A stretch of 64,000 bases of DNA from Brachypodium distachyon (lineage: Eukaryota > Streptophyta > Magnoliopsida > Poales > Poaceae). Of this stretch, positions 1-10,195 are shown one piece after another. Under the pieces are notes generated by a model. That model was not told the DNA's origin, made no database searches, and saw only the letters and a list, made by a program, of their open reading frames with translations. The DNA lies in assembly GCF_000005505.3 (NCBI RefSeq), contig NC_016131.3, positions 38,416,855-38,480,854 on the forward strand, in the 5' to 3' direction. The translations under genes and the position numbers were made by a program. The first letter of the stretch is position 1; each line of letters starts with the position of its first letter.

Positions 1-373
1 CCCTGCCGCGGCATGATTCCCTGCCCCACTTTTGCATGCATGCGTCCATCCATCCGTCCATTCCAACCGTCACTCACCCATGCCCCTCCCTCTCTCTGCC
101 ACAATGTGCCAGTATTATTTTATGTGATGGCCGAGGAGACGTGGACGTCTCCTGCTGGATCCCAGGGAGAGATGAGATGGAGGATGGATTGATTGACGCG
201 TACGTGACAGGGGATACAGGTTTAATACACTGGCTCTCGCTGGATCCATCCACCAGCATCCTCCGTATGACTTTACCCGTAATCTATCCTTCCCGTACCC
301 AAAGAATCAATCCCATCTTTACGTCCCATTAATTGCCCATTTGCTGTTTTACCCACGCCCAAATAAATACAGG
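1..373. other. Left flank, unclassified low-copy or degenerate DNA
   Basis: No gene or element could be recognised here. The stretch is rich in short ccatcc/gcatgc-type simple motifs in its first 70 bases and has only small uninformative ORFs on both strands. It ends at the first base of the CACTA terminal repeat at 374. The three bases before that repeat are agg, against aga after the far end of the element, so the expected 3-bp target duplication is at best imperfect. Confidence 0.4.
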
Positions 374-449
374 CACTAGTGCAGAAAATTCTATCCGTGC
401 TCCTCCTCCAATGACGGTTAAAACAGACAAAAAACACACCGCCATGGAG

Positions 450-875
450 GCCTCTCGAGGCATCCATGAGAGCCACCAGTGGCGGTGACAACCACCTGAT
501 ACCACCAGTGGCGGCCGTAAAAAAGACCCGCCACTGGTAGACCACCCGATACATGATGGTACTACTCAGTCTCAGTGCCCTTTCCTGAACCCCTTAAGCA
601 CCGTCCGATTACTCGTTTAGAACTCAACCGGAACGGGGAACGCACTGAGCACTGAGTAGTAACCACCGGTAGGTGGTGCGGCGGAACCCTTTTTATGCTG
701 GTCGGAACTCTTGTAAACTAGCGAGGTGGGATTAAAGTGGGGAAACTGGTGGGAGAGTACCAGTGGTGGGTCTAATATTACCCGCCACTGGTGAGTCCTT
801 CAGTGGTGATTTATTTTTCTGCCCGCCGCTGGAGGTCACCATTGCGGTTTATCCGTAAACCCGCCACTGGTGACC
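450..875. repeat. CACTA 5' subterminal repeats
   Basis: Around ten copies of a roughly 11-bp motif, ccgccactggt or its complement accagtggcgg, occur in both orientations with drifted variants (for example near 472, 501, 527, 755, 780, 821 and 857). They sit just inside the CACTA terminus, where binding sites for the element's DNA-binding protein are expected. Confidence 0.8.
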
Positions 876-1136
876 TGTCTACATATAACCCTTGCGCGAG
901 CCCCAGCTGGTCGAGCTCGCGCATTTGTCTGGACCAGCTGCGGCTCTCTCCTCACTGGCGCCGGCGAAGCCCTGCTAAAATTTGATGGTGGCGGCCGAAA
1001 GGTAACTCTCTCCCCTTCTCCTTCCGCTTCCTCTCCCTTCTTCCTCCTATTCTTCTCCAATTTTGCAAAATGGCCATTAATGGTGTCTTGGCCACCGGCG
1101 GGAAATTCGGCCCCGATCTCTCTCTGGCCTAGTGAT

Positions 1137-1215
1137 GATCCACCCTCTCTCTCTCTCGCTTTAATTTTGCTCGAATGAGCTCCCTCTCTCTCTCTCTAGC
1201 TCTCTCTCTATATAG
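1137..1215 (+). promoter_or_regulatory. CT-rich tract plus TATA box, putative promoter of the CACTA transposase gene
   Basis: A long (CT)n pyrimidine patch (about 1146-1208) runs into tatatag at 1209-1215, some 300 bp before the first transposase codon. A pyrimidine patch combined with a TATA motif is a common plant core-promoter arrangement. The stretch 1216-1518 would be the 5' leader. It may contain an intron ending at the gcag before gtatcg near 1404, but this is not proven. Confidence 0.45.
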
Positions 1216-1518
1216 CTGCTTATGGGGGAGCTTAGCCCCTGGGGGTTAGCTCTAGGGTTAAGCTTAACGTCGGGATCGGTGTACGTGCATGTTCAAACAT
1301 ATTAAATGTGTGTTGACACCGGCTTTCTTGCCGTGTATTTTCTTATGTGATGTAATACCGGCCGTCGTGCCGATGTGGGTGGGGGTAATTTGTTTTTGAT
1401 GCAGGTATCGAATTTCGTAGTGCAAAATGCTATTGTTTTAGCAAATGTCATGCCGAAATTTTCCATTTTTGTCGATCAAGCTGATTTGTTTATTTAAAAA
1501 AAAATTGTGTTGTAGCTC

Positions 1519-3918
1519 GATGGGCCGTGCTTGGATGTACGAGGACAGGTTACGTGTTGAGTGGATAGAGCGGCTGAAAACTTTTGTTGATGCCGGCATG
1601 GAAGATATGCATAGGAAAGAGGGTGATAAGATGTGTTGTCCCTGTGTGAGATGTCGGAACAGCAAGAGGATGTGGAGATGCACTTGCTCATGCGGGGATT
1701 TGTGTCAGGTTATTTAAAGGTGGACTTCTCACGGGGAGGATGGCATTGAAGTCAATGACGGCATTGAGATGGAAAACATGGAGTCTGACGACCAGCCTGG
1801 TGAAAAAGCATACCGTGGCGAGGTTCCAGTACAGGACGTTCCAACCGGTAGGATGGTTGAAATGCTGGACGATCAGCATCTGCAGAATCAGTTGGATGAC
1901 CCCGAGAATGAGAGGATGTCCCGTAAGTTCGAGAAGCTGAGGGAGGATGTCGAGACACCGCTATATGAAACTGCCGGCGTGGATAAGAGTGTGCTGAAGT
2001 AACTCTCGAGCTTTTGCGTATAAAGGCAAAATACAACATCGTGGACTCGGGATTCATGGAGATTCTGAGTTACCTACGTACGGTACTTCCTCCAAGCAAC
2101 AAGTTGGCTAAGAGCACGTACGAGGCGAAGAAGGTTACATGCCCACTCGGGTTAGAGGTCATCAGATACCATGCTTGTCCGCTAGACTGCATCATATTTA
2201 AGGGCGACTACAAAGACATGCACAGCTGTCCAGTATGCAAAACATCCCGATACAGGAAGAAAGACCCCAATCCTGCCGGCGGCGAGGAGGAAGAATTGAA
2301 GCGTGGTGCGGCGGCAAAGACGGTCTAGTATCTCCCGTGTGGCACTAGGCTGGAGCGTTGGTTCCAGAATGAGAAGGAGGCCAGGTGGTTCATCTACCAC
2401 GACGCGACTCAGGCGGATATCGATCCTGAGGGCGTGTACCGCAACGATGATGGACTCCTCAAACACCCCGCAGATGCGGCTCAATAGAGGACTCTGGATG
2501 ACGAATTTTCCGAGTTTGGTGCAGAGCCTAGTAACATCAGGTTCGGGATGAGTACGGACGGGATCAATCCGTTCGGAAACTTGAGTAGCAAACACAGCAC
2601 ATGGCCGGTGATCCTGTTCATATACAACCTCCCCCCTTGGCTTGTCATGAAGAGGAAGTACATCCACCTATCAATGCTCATACAGGGCCCTAAGCAGCCT
2701 GGAGCTGATCTGAACGTGTATCTGGAACTGTTGAAGGATGAGCTCAAGGAGCTTTGGGAGAAGGGTCGAAAGGTTTGGGACGCTCATAAGAAGGAGGAGT
2801 TCACCCTTCGAGCAGCTCTCCTGACATGTGTGCATGACTACCCGGTGAATGGGAACTCATCGTGCGAGTCAACACATGGGTACAAAGCGTGCACAAAGTG
2901 TGGGGACGAGACAGACGGGTTGTTCCTGCCAGAATCAAAAAAGATTGTGTACATGGGACACCGTAAGTGGCTAGAGATGAAGGACCCATGGAGGGATGAT
3001 AAGAAAAACTTCAATGAGAGGGCAGAGAGGCGACACAAACCGAGGGAACTGACTGGACACGAAGTACACGAAATTGTCAGGGACCTCGAAGTCGTGGCCA
3101 GGAAAGCATAGCCGGCTGCAGGTCCAGATGGTGGCGGCCTTACGTACAAGAGGAGGTCCGTGTTCTGGGACCTGCCTTACTGGAGGTTCTTACAGAGCCG
3201 TCACACCATAGATGTCATGCATGTCAAGAAGAACGTGTGCGACAGTCTGTTGGGCTTGATGATGCACCACGCGGACAAGTCAAAAGATGGACCAAAGGCA
3301 CGGAAGGACCTGTAGTGGATGGGGATAAGGGAGAAGCTGTGGCCGATAGAGGAAGAGGCACCGCAGGAAAACAAGGATGGTGAACGCACAATATATACGC
3401 GATGCAAACCTGCGTGTTACAGTCTGAGCAAAGCTGAGCTGCATAGAATGTGCGAGTGTCTCCATGGCATCAAAGTTCCATCGAACTACTCATTCAGCAT
3501 CAAGAAACTCGTTGACATGAAGAGCCACAAGCTGGTTGGCATGAAGTCTCATGACTGCCACGTGATGCTCACGCAGCTACTTCCGGTTGCAATAAGAGGC
3601 TGCATGGAGCCATGGGTGAGAGAGACGGTCATGAAGCTCTGTGACTTCTTCGACACGATCGGCCAGAAGTCCATCACGGTGGACCGTTGCCTGCAACTGA
3701 GGGACGCAATGATACAGATATTGTGTGAATGTGAGATGTTCTTTCCCCCAACGTTCTTCGACATTATGGTCCATCTGATGGTCCACGTCGCCGATGAGAT
3801 CTTGTTGTTAGGGCCATCGTTCCTGCACAACATGTTTGGGCCCGAACAATACAACGGGGTGCTGAAGCAATATGTTCGTGCCGGAAGCTCATCGGCAAAG
3901 ACTAGAAGACAGAGGTGA
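1519..3918 (+). pseudogene. TNP2-like CACTA transposase (TnpD type), decayed
   Basis: The gene would cut and paste the CACTA element. From the ATG at 1519 (MGRAWMYEDRL) it opens with a transposase-associated domain containing a CPCVRCRN cysteine motif. The TNP2 core follows, with CPLGLEVIRYHACPLDCIIF, the zinc-like HSCPVCKTSRY (near 2220-2260), CPVILFIYNLPPW-like and DVMHVKKNVCDSLLG (3213-3257) motifs. A DUF4218-type C-terminal region (about 3530-3880) ends near GPEQYNGVLKQYVR. One frameshift lies near 1672. In-frame stops occur at about 2326 (TAG), 2486 (TAG), 3109 (TAG) and 3313 (TAG); the last stands where the family has CAG in front of WMG. Domain order matches the family, so the call is firm although the gene is dead. 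Confidence 0.88.
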
Positions 3919-4071
3919 ACAAGCACTGGAAGACTTACGGGAGATCTAAACTAGATATGCAACAAGTCTCAAAGGATGAATAAAATGTGGGTTATGCAGC
4001 AGCGATATATCTGGAGAGACACGCTAATGACATCGCCTAGAAAGAGGATAAGGAGCGTCTACCAAGTGAGG
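3919..4071 (+). pseudogene. 5' part of the CACTA second gene, cut off by the nested LTR
   Basis: Between the transposase remnant and the nested LTR, one frame reads through a short stretch ending KEDKERLPSEV, with a TAG in place of an expected CAG just before it. Joined to the sequence after the LTR and its target duplication, that frame continues directly into VQVDSVLRGFEDE at 7213. This marks the stretch as the upstream part of the gene completed at 7213-8922. Confidence 0.55.
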
Positions 4072-7000
4072 TGATGATCTAACAACTAACACCAAACAAA
4101 CACAACCTCTTATCACCCCCTCAACCCCTTGTGAGGAAATGATCCAAAGGCACTCACACTTCAGCAGTTTTAGGCATATCCATGATTAAGGCTAATTACT
4201 ACTCAGATTTAGGAGAGTAAGTTAATTAATTGGTATGAGTTCTCTATGATCAAGTAATGACCAACCAAGTCGTCCATGACCGCGGACACGGCTTTCCGAA
4301 AGATTTATCCCTGCAGGGTGTGCCAATTTACCCGTACACGTTCGTCCAACCCTTATTGCCACTCGAGTAGGAACACGACGTTTCCAAACCCCACAACTAA
4401 TCTAGGGGACCAACCCAACTGAGTCTAATCCGAAATGAGAGCCCGGCAAAAGGGTCGTACGGACTCAAGAGTTGCGTGGACAGCTGGTAGTGGTTCAGTG
4501 TCCGCAGAATGACCACTCCAGACTAGTGCCGCAATCTTATATGAATGCAAAGTACCAACAAATCTCCAAACACAACACCAGTGTATATGGGATATGCCAA
4601 ATGGAACGCCCGAACTATGTGGCCCCTGGAAGAGCTATGAACGAGTACTAAGACGAGGGGGAACCCATATATTCTCCCACGAGCGATTAGCACGAAGTTT
4701 CTTGGGTCGGCGAAAACGAGAACTCAGTCCTTAGGTCGGCGCCGATGGAACAAAACACCAATGCGTTAGCACGACCTTCCATCGTTGCCTTGTGCAGGTA
4801 ATAACATGTCACAGTTCAATAATTGCAATTAATTACAGAAAAGTAGCATGTGGATGTAGCAATTGTAAAACCCCAAGTAAGGACACTGGACTAGCAAGCT
4901 AAGCAAACTTCTAATGACCAACTAGGGCAATAACAAACATGTGACATGGTAATAGGATAAGGAACAAGACAACAGGCAGTTGAGTAGAGCTGACTAAAGC
5001 TATGCAATTCTAGAGGCATCGTGACAATAACCGAAAACGTAACTTAATGCAAGAATGAGAGAGAGGCATTGGGTGTAATCAACATGTTCAAGGAATGGTT
5101 GCTTGTCTGGATTCCCGATCGCTGGGCACCGAGAGAGGGGATCCGAAGAAATGTGGGAACCCGGATCGTTGACGGAGTAAGTCGGAGTCGCTATCGTAAA
5201 GATCCAAATCACATAATACGCAAATAAGTAACAATTCATAGGTGCAATGCACAATACAACATGAGATGGCATGTGACAACATGATGCAACAAGATGCAAG
5301 TGAAAGGATTCCATTTAGCATCAAAGTTAACCATTAGGTGACTAGAACATGGTAAACAGTAGCTTTAAACTACACCAGTGGCCTAACCAAGTATGCTACT
5401 GTGTTCTACAAGTTACAGTGATCAACTTTGATGTTTACACTTATTACAGAAGGGTTACCAATTTTAAACTAGAGACTAAACAAGTTCATACAATTTGAAA
5501 CCTCAAAAATGTAATTCTAATTGCACAGTTAAATTCCTTGCATTTTTCTGATTCCAAAACATATAGACTTTGTATTTGGATCTAGAATGAATATTCCACA
5601 AATAAAACAAGATCAAAGCATTTTCTGGGATTTTATAAACGAAAACCAAATAGGCAAAACAATTTACACCGAAGGGGAGCTAGCCACGGTCACTGACAAG
5701 CGAGACCGGGACCTAGCTGACGTGGCGCTGACACGGATGGGAGCCCGCGTTCGCTGACCAACCAGGCCCACCTGTCAGTCTCGGACAGAGGCTAAAAAGG
5801 GGGGTTTTATTCCGCGCGGGCGTGGGGGATCGAACCCGGGTCGGGTCGGTGTGAAGCGAACGGACGAGCAAGGTAACCAGGCGGGTTGCAATTTGGATCT
5901 TACAAGATCCAGGGCGTAAGCCCTCTTAACTCAACCCAAGCGGGCGGCTTGGGAGCACGCGCGGCGGCCACGGCGAGCATGGACGCCGGCGACCAAGCTA
6001 GCGGCGGAGGGGCTTCCTAACACGGAAAACGGAAGCGGCGCGCGGAGAAGAACTAGGTGACACGACGGTCACCGCGCAACTCCCAGCGAGGAGGCGGCGC
6101 GGAAGAGCTCAGAAGCTCGCCGGTGGCACGGCGGGGCGCGGGCGCACGGCTACGACGCTACGATGCCCAAATCGAGCGCGGAAAGAAGAGGGAGGAAGAG
6201 GAGCTCACCCCGGTGACGTGAGCGGAAGCTGGTGAGGACTGCACGGATGAGCTCGCCGGAATTTCGTCGGAGATGGGGAAGAAGACCTAGGCGTCGATGT
6301 AGGAGACCTCCGTCCAATTCCTTGTACGTGCGCGTTGAGGACGACGAGGCGCAGTTCGTGATGTGTTCGGGGCGTCGTGGTTTGGCCGGAGACGGCGGCT
6401 TGACGCAGTGGCGTCCACGGCTGAAGGAGCGGGGTGACGGCGCTGCACAGAAGGGGAAGAAGAAAACCCTAGCTAGGGTTTCTTGGTGACAGCGCGGTAG
6501 GAGGAGGCGCTGGGGGCGCTTAAGTAGGCGAGGCGGAGGGGAGCCGTCGCTGTCGCGTCGACGTGGCGCGCGGGGGGGGGGGGGGGCTCACCGGTCGGGA
6601 GAACGAAAAGCAGAGGGGAAGAAGAAAACCTGTGAGACAAAGCGTACTCCTGAGAATGCGCCTTCGCTGCGGGAAAACAGAAAACTGGCGTTGCACGAAG
6701 GAAGCTGGGCCGCGTCCCGCTCTACTGGGCCGCGGTGCTGCGGGGCTGCACAATGCGCGAGGCTGGGCCGGTAAGCAGGTAAGGCTTTCCTTTTTCTTTT
6801 TTCTTTTTCCTTTTTCTGTTTTCTGTTTTTGCAAATGCTTTTGGATTCAAATTTCAAATACCATTTTGAAAAGCCGAGAAGTAGAAGAATTCAAATATGG
6901 CACTACTATTTGGAAATATTCAAATGGGGTTCAAGGTTTAAAACAAAATCCATTTGAATCTCATTTGCAAAATAGAGAGAAAGGAATTCAAACTCAAAGA

Positions 7001-7207
7001 AGGGTGATTCATATTTGAATCTTCTAGCAAAATCACACAACAAGAATTCAAACCACAAGTTGAGATGCAAATTTAAAACTCATGTGACACAATTAAATAG
7101 ACATGGCATGGCATGGATGAAAATGTAACATGTTATGCAACAAGAATTAAATTATAAACAGGTCCAAACAAGGGCTTAAATGTAAAAGTTGCTCTCGGGC
7201 TGTTACA
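4072..7207 (-). mobile_element. Solo LTR of a long-LTR (about 3.1 kb) retrotransposon, inserted in the CACTA element
   Basis: Read on the minus strand it begins TGTAACAGCCC and ends in CA (ATCATCA). It has no internal coding region and resembles in layout the TGTAACATCCC LTRs later in the window: AT-rich ends around a GC-rich core (here about 5690-6790, with a G15 run at 6572-6586). The five bases on the two sides are tgagg and caggg. These agree poorly as a target duplication, but removing the LTR with one copy restores the reading frame of the host CACTA gene exactly, which supports these limits. Small ORFs inside (for example 6232-6489 and 6563-7018) match no recognised protein. Confidence 0.7.
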
Positions 7208-7212
7208 CAGGG

Positions 7213-8922
7213 TGCAGGTGGACTCCGTGCTCAGGGGCTTTGAGGACGAATCGGTCCCTTATCTTCCGCACGAAGAGGCGACGACCCTAAGGGATTGCGT
7301 CAACTCCTACCTCATCTGGCCTAGGAGGTTGGTGGTCCTCGCTACGGAGCCGTCTCCATCTCCGTCCCCCCGCCTCGGTCCGTCTCCACCCGCCCGGCGC
7401 GTGACGTCTCCGTCGCCGCTTGGCGCCTCACCCGGTCCTTTCGACTACGAGCCCGCGGAACGAGACTTCTCACCTGCAGCGGAGTGCAACGACGATAATG
7501 CAGGCGAAAATCCTCCGTCGCCGCCCAAACCCAAAGCCCCGAAGCAATCCGCACCAAGACCCGTCGCTCGAAGAGCTGCAGCACAATCGGCCCCGTTCGA
7601 GAGCTGTCCAAGTGCCCCTGCTGGAATGCAGGTCCCCCAGAAATCGGACAGTTCCGATTTCCTGAGACGCAGGAAAAACAAAAGGGGGACAGGCGGCAAG
7701 GCAAGCAAGGGCTCCTCGAAGGAGGTGAAAGAGTCGTCTTCTACGGGAAGACAACCAAAGACCATGCCCCAAATAGATGGGATTTGGGAAGAGCGGCCAA
7801 ACATTCTGAAGATGCCCACCCACCCCCGTGTTGGAGATAGATTGCCTATGGGTCTTATTTCGTGGACAGGTGCTTCTCCCAAATTTTGTTGTGTCACCCC
7901 GGACAACCGATGGTGACCCAGGATGACCTGTATCGCCTGCCACGGGAGATGCAAGAGCTCTATGATAAATACATGAATGTGGCATCATCAGGCGCAGACC
8001 TCCAGAATCTGGAAATCAGGGTTCGAGTGCCAAAGCATTATGGCTTCTTCAACTCCAATACGGGGAAAATCCAGAAGGAAAACGACGTTACCTTCGGCAT
8101 TGACTTCCTCGACTTGTTTCACCTCTTCAACCGCAAGTGCCTCGACAATGCCATATTACGACTGTGGTGTGTACACTACACGAGGGAGGCCTATAGGGTG
8201 AAGCAATATGGGATGGCCGTCGCCGACTTCCTTCTCTTCAACGCCACTTTGCTTGGTCCAGACCCATTGTTGGCCGAAAGTACAAGGTTGGCGATTGAAT
8301 ACCTCACTCAATTCATCTTGAAGCACAGAGACCGCCATTTTGTAATGATATTTTACGATCTACAGTAAGTTGTTTTCAATTCGTGTGAATACATAAATCT
8401 TTTTCCGTCAGAAGAATTGCTTGTTATATTATTTGGCTAATACAATGTGCGTCCTTTTGTGAAACAGCGGCCATTGGGTGACAATCGCCATCTGCCTCGA
8501 TATGGGACGGGTCACATATTTTGATCCACTAAGACGCAAGGGGAATGAACCACAACGCGACTTTGGGCCGATCAAATATGTCATCGACTCAGCCTATCGC
8601 GACGCGGTGAAATGGTATGGGATGAGTGGCTTCAGCCGCAGTCCTAACGCTCTCCTCAGGCACAATTTCAACTTCCCCTGCGAGCAACAGCATGAAGGAT
8701 CCGTCTACTGCGGTTACTATTGCGCGCACACTATTCAGCAGATGATCAACGACTTCAAGCCGAAGGGGAAGAAGACCTTCGAAAAAGTGAGGAATTGGTT
8801 TCTAGCCAACGCCGGCACAACTCTGAAATTCTCATAAGGACATCGGCGAAATCCTCAACAAGGAGATCCTCAAATCGAGCGGGGATTACTACGACGGTGG
8901 GATTGTCGCCAAAAGTGGCTAA
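7213..8922 (+). pseudogene. CACTA second ORF with C-terminal Ulp1-like (C48) cysteine protease domain
   Basis: The N-terminal part after the LTR carries the family segment TLRDCVNSYLIWPRRLVVL, then a Pro/Ser-rich linker (about 7355-7440) and a basic Lys-rich patch. After a frameshift in about 7830-7862, exon 1 continues to 8364. A GT-AG intron (8365-8467) joins it to exon 2. The protease triad is visible: His in GHWVTIAI just after the junction, Asp in TYFDPL, Gln in CEQQHEG and Cys in GSVYCGYYCAHTI (8700-8740). After a further shift near 8837 a frame ending GGIVAKSG closes at the TAA at 8920-8922. Ulp1-type ORFs are common CACTA passengers; their role in transposition is unclear. Confidence 0.82.
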
Positions 8923-9434
8923 ATTGTGTGGAATACTTTTATTTGTGACTCATTCTTTCAAACACTTTGTATACACATGCATGTGACTTGAATGTTTAAC
9001 TCGTGTGGAACTTTGTAATATATTTGCTGCTATTTCTGTTTCTTTGGTGTTGTATATTGTGCTGCTGTATTCCTGGTATTATCTGTGCTGTGCTGTATTC
9101 CTGCTATTTCTGTGCTACAGGAATATTCATTTTTATAAATAATTCTTTTATTTTTTTTCAGAAAAAATAGTACTAGTGGCGGTTAAAAGCCACCGCCACC
9201 GAACACATAGCAGCAGCAGTTAGACACCACCGTCACTGGAAAGGTTCTAGTGGCGGTTTGTGGGTCTTCGGTGGCGGGTATTTTACCTGCCATTGGTGAT
9301 CTCGGAGCAGCAGTGGCGGGTGAAATCCCGCCAACAGTGACGAAATCTCAAGTGACGCAGAGTTGGTGGCGGGCGTGATCACCGCCACCAACCCAATTTT
9401 TTGACCGCCACTGGAGGGGTTTTCTGGAGTAGTG
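8923..9434. repeat. CACTA 3' non-coding end and subterminal repeats
   Basis: After the protease gene comes a T-rich 3' region with a tctgtgctgctgtattcctg-like imperfect repeat (about 9045-9120). From 9170 to the terminus several tagtggcggt/accgcc motifs mirror those at the 5' end. The element ends at TTTTCTGGAGTAGTG (9420-9434). Confidence 0.75.
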
Positions 9435-9857
9435 AGAGCAATACTTGCCAAGAGTCTAGCAAGGTCTCCTGCGCTTCCTCCCTTCGTCCTCCTCGCGCAC
9501 CCACACTCCTCATGGTCCTCAGCCTCGCCATCGCCTCACCCAGCCACCCTACCCGCCCCGACGCCGTCCAGCGGCAACAAGTTCACGAAGAGGACGGGCA
9601 AGAAGAAGGCTGCCAGCACCAACAGCTCCATGGTTGGCGGCGACGAGGATACCTCCCTCGTCCCAGTGCAAACCCGGACGACGGGCGGAGCTCTCCTCTG
9701 GCGTGAGATCCCAGATCAGGTATTGAGCGATTTGGGGATCAGGGAGATTCGGGGATGGAATGATTTCGGGATCAGGGAGATTCGAGGATGGAACGATTTT
9801 GGGATCATCCGAAGCGATTTCGGGATGAGGAAGCTGCGATACTGTTTCAATGGATAA
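9432..9857 (+). other. Unrecognised ORF with tandem 12-residue repeat
   Basis: A 141-codon frame starts at a GTG inside the last bases of the CACTA element and runs into flank, so it is unlikely to be a real gene start. It contains a basic GKKKAAS patch. Near the C-terminus the unit GIREIRGWNDF is repeated, produced by a 36-bp direct repeat of gggagattcgggga-like DNA between about 9735 and 9810. I recognise no family. It may be a fragment of a host exon or of a degraded element. Confidence 0.25.
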
Positions 9858-10105
9858 TGCCCATCATCCTCCCTGTATCTTGTGGGTAAATTTTATCTTG
9901 CCCATACCCGCCCCAATCGTTTGGATATGGATAAGGGAATGGGTATTGGGCATCCAACGGCATTCCGACTCCATCCAATCTATCGTCTTATACCTCGCCG
10001 AGTCGCCGGAACAGGTCAATCCGATCCATCTGCACAACGGCAACGTCTCGTACGTGCTTCCAAAACGTCCCATAAATTTGTTAGCCCAAGCGGAATAGAG
10101 CCAAA
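9858..10105. other. Unclassified flank between the CACTA element and the LINE
   Basis: No gene, inverted repeat or recognisable element was found. It is the left flank of the LINE insertion and continues, after the LINE, at 26231. Confidence 0.4.
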
Positions 10106-10116
10106 TGAGAGCCCGT
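10106..10116. repeat. LINE target-site duplication, left copy
   Basis: TGAGAGCCCGT, identical to 26220-26230. A variable-length duplication of this size beside an A tail is the mark of target-primed reverse transcription. Confidence 0.85.
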
Positions 10117-10195
10117 GAGCGTCGCGCTCCTCTAACATGGCGGACTAGGACTCGCCGGACGGCAACCCTCTAGGCAGCGTTCCCTGCCAGTCGCC

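Larger units (their letters stand above)
374..9434 (+). mobile_element. CACTA (En/Spm-type) DNA transposon, decayed, containing a nested solo LTR
   Basis: The left end reads CACTAGTGCAGAAAA, and the right end in reverse complement reads CACTACTCCAGAAAA, so 13 of 15 terminal bases agree and both begin with the diagnostic CACTA. Both ends carry many short subterminal copies of a ccgccactggt-like motif in both orientations, which in this superfamily are transposase-binding sites. Inside, in order, are a TNP2-like transposase and a Ulp1-like protease gene, the usual two-gene content of grass autonomous CACTA elements. Without the nested LTR (4072-7207) the element is about 5.9 kb. Both genes carry stops and frameshifts, so it cannot now move by itself, though its ends could still be recognised in trans. 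Flanking trinucleotides (agg/aga) do not match exactly. Confidence 0.9.

Noticed and set aside
5827..5845. Match to a tRNA B-box (gatcgaacccgggtc), also near 47119
   Set aside because: An isolated 15-bp match without an A-box, poly(A) tail or target duplication is not enough for a tRNA gene or SINE.
6232..7018. Plus-strand ORFs inside the minus-strand solo LTR
   Set aside because: No recognised motif; GC-rich and A/G-rich composition explains the open frames.
371..9437. 3-bp target-site duplication of the CACTA element
   Set aside because: The flanks are agg and aga. They do not match exactly, so no duplication is claimed.
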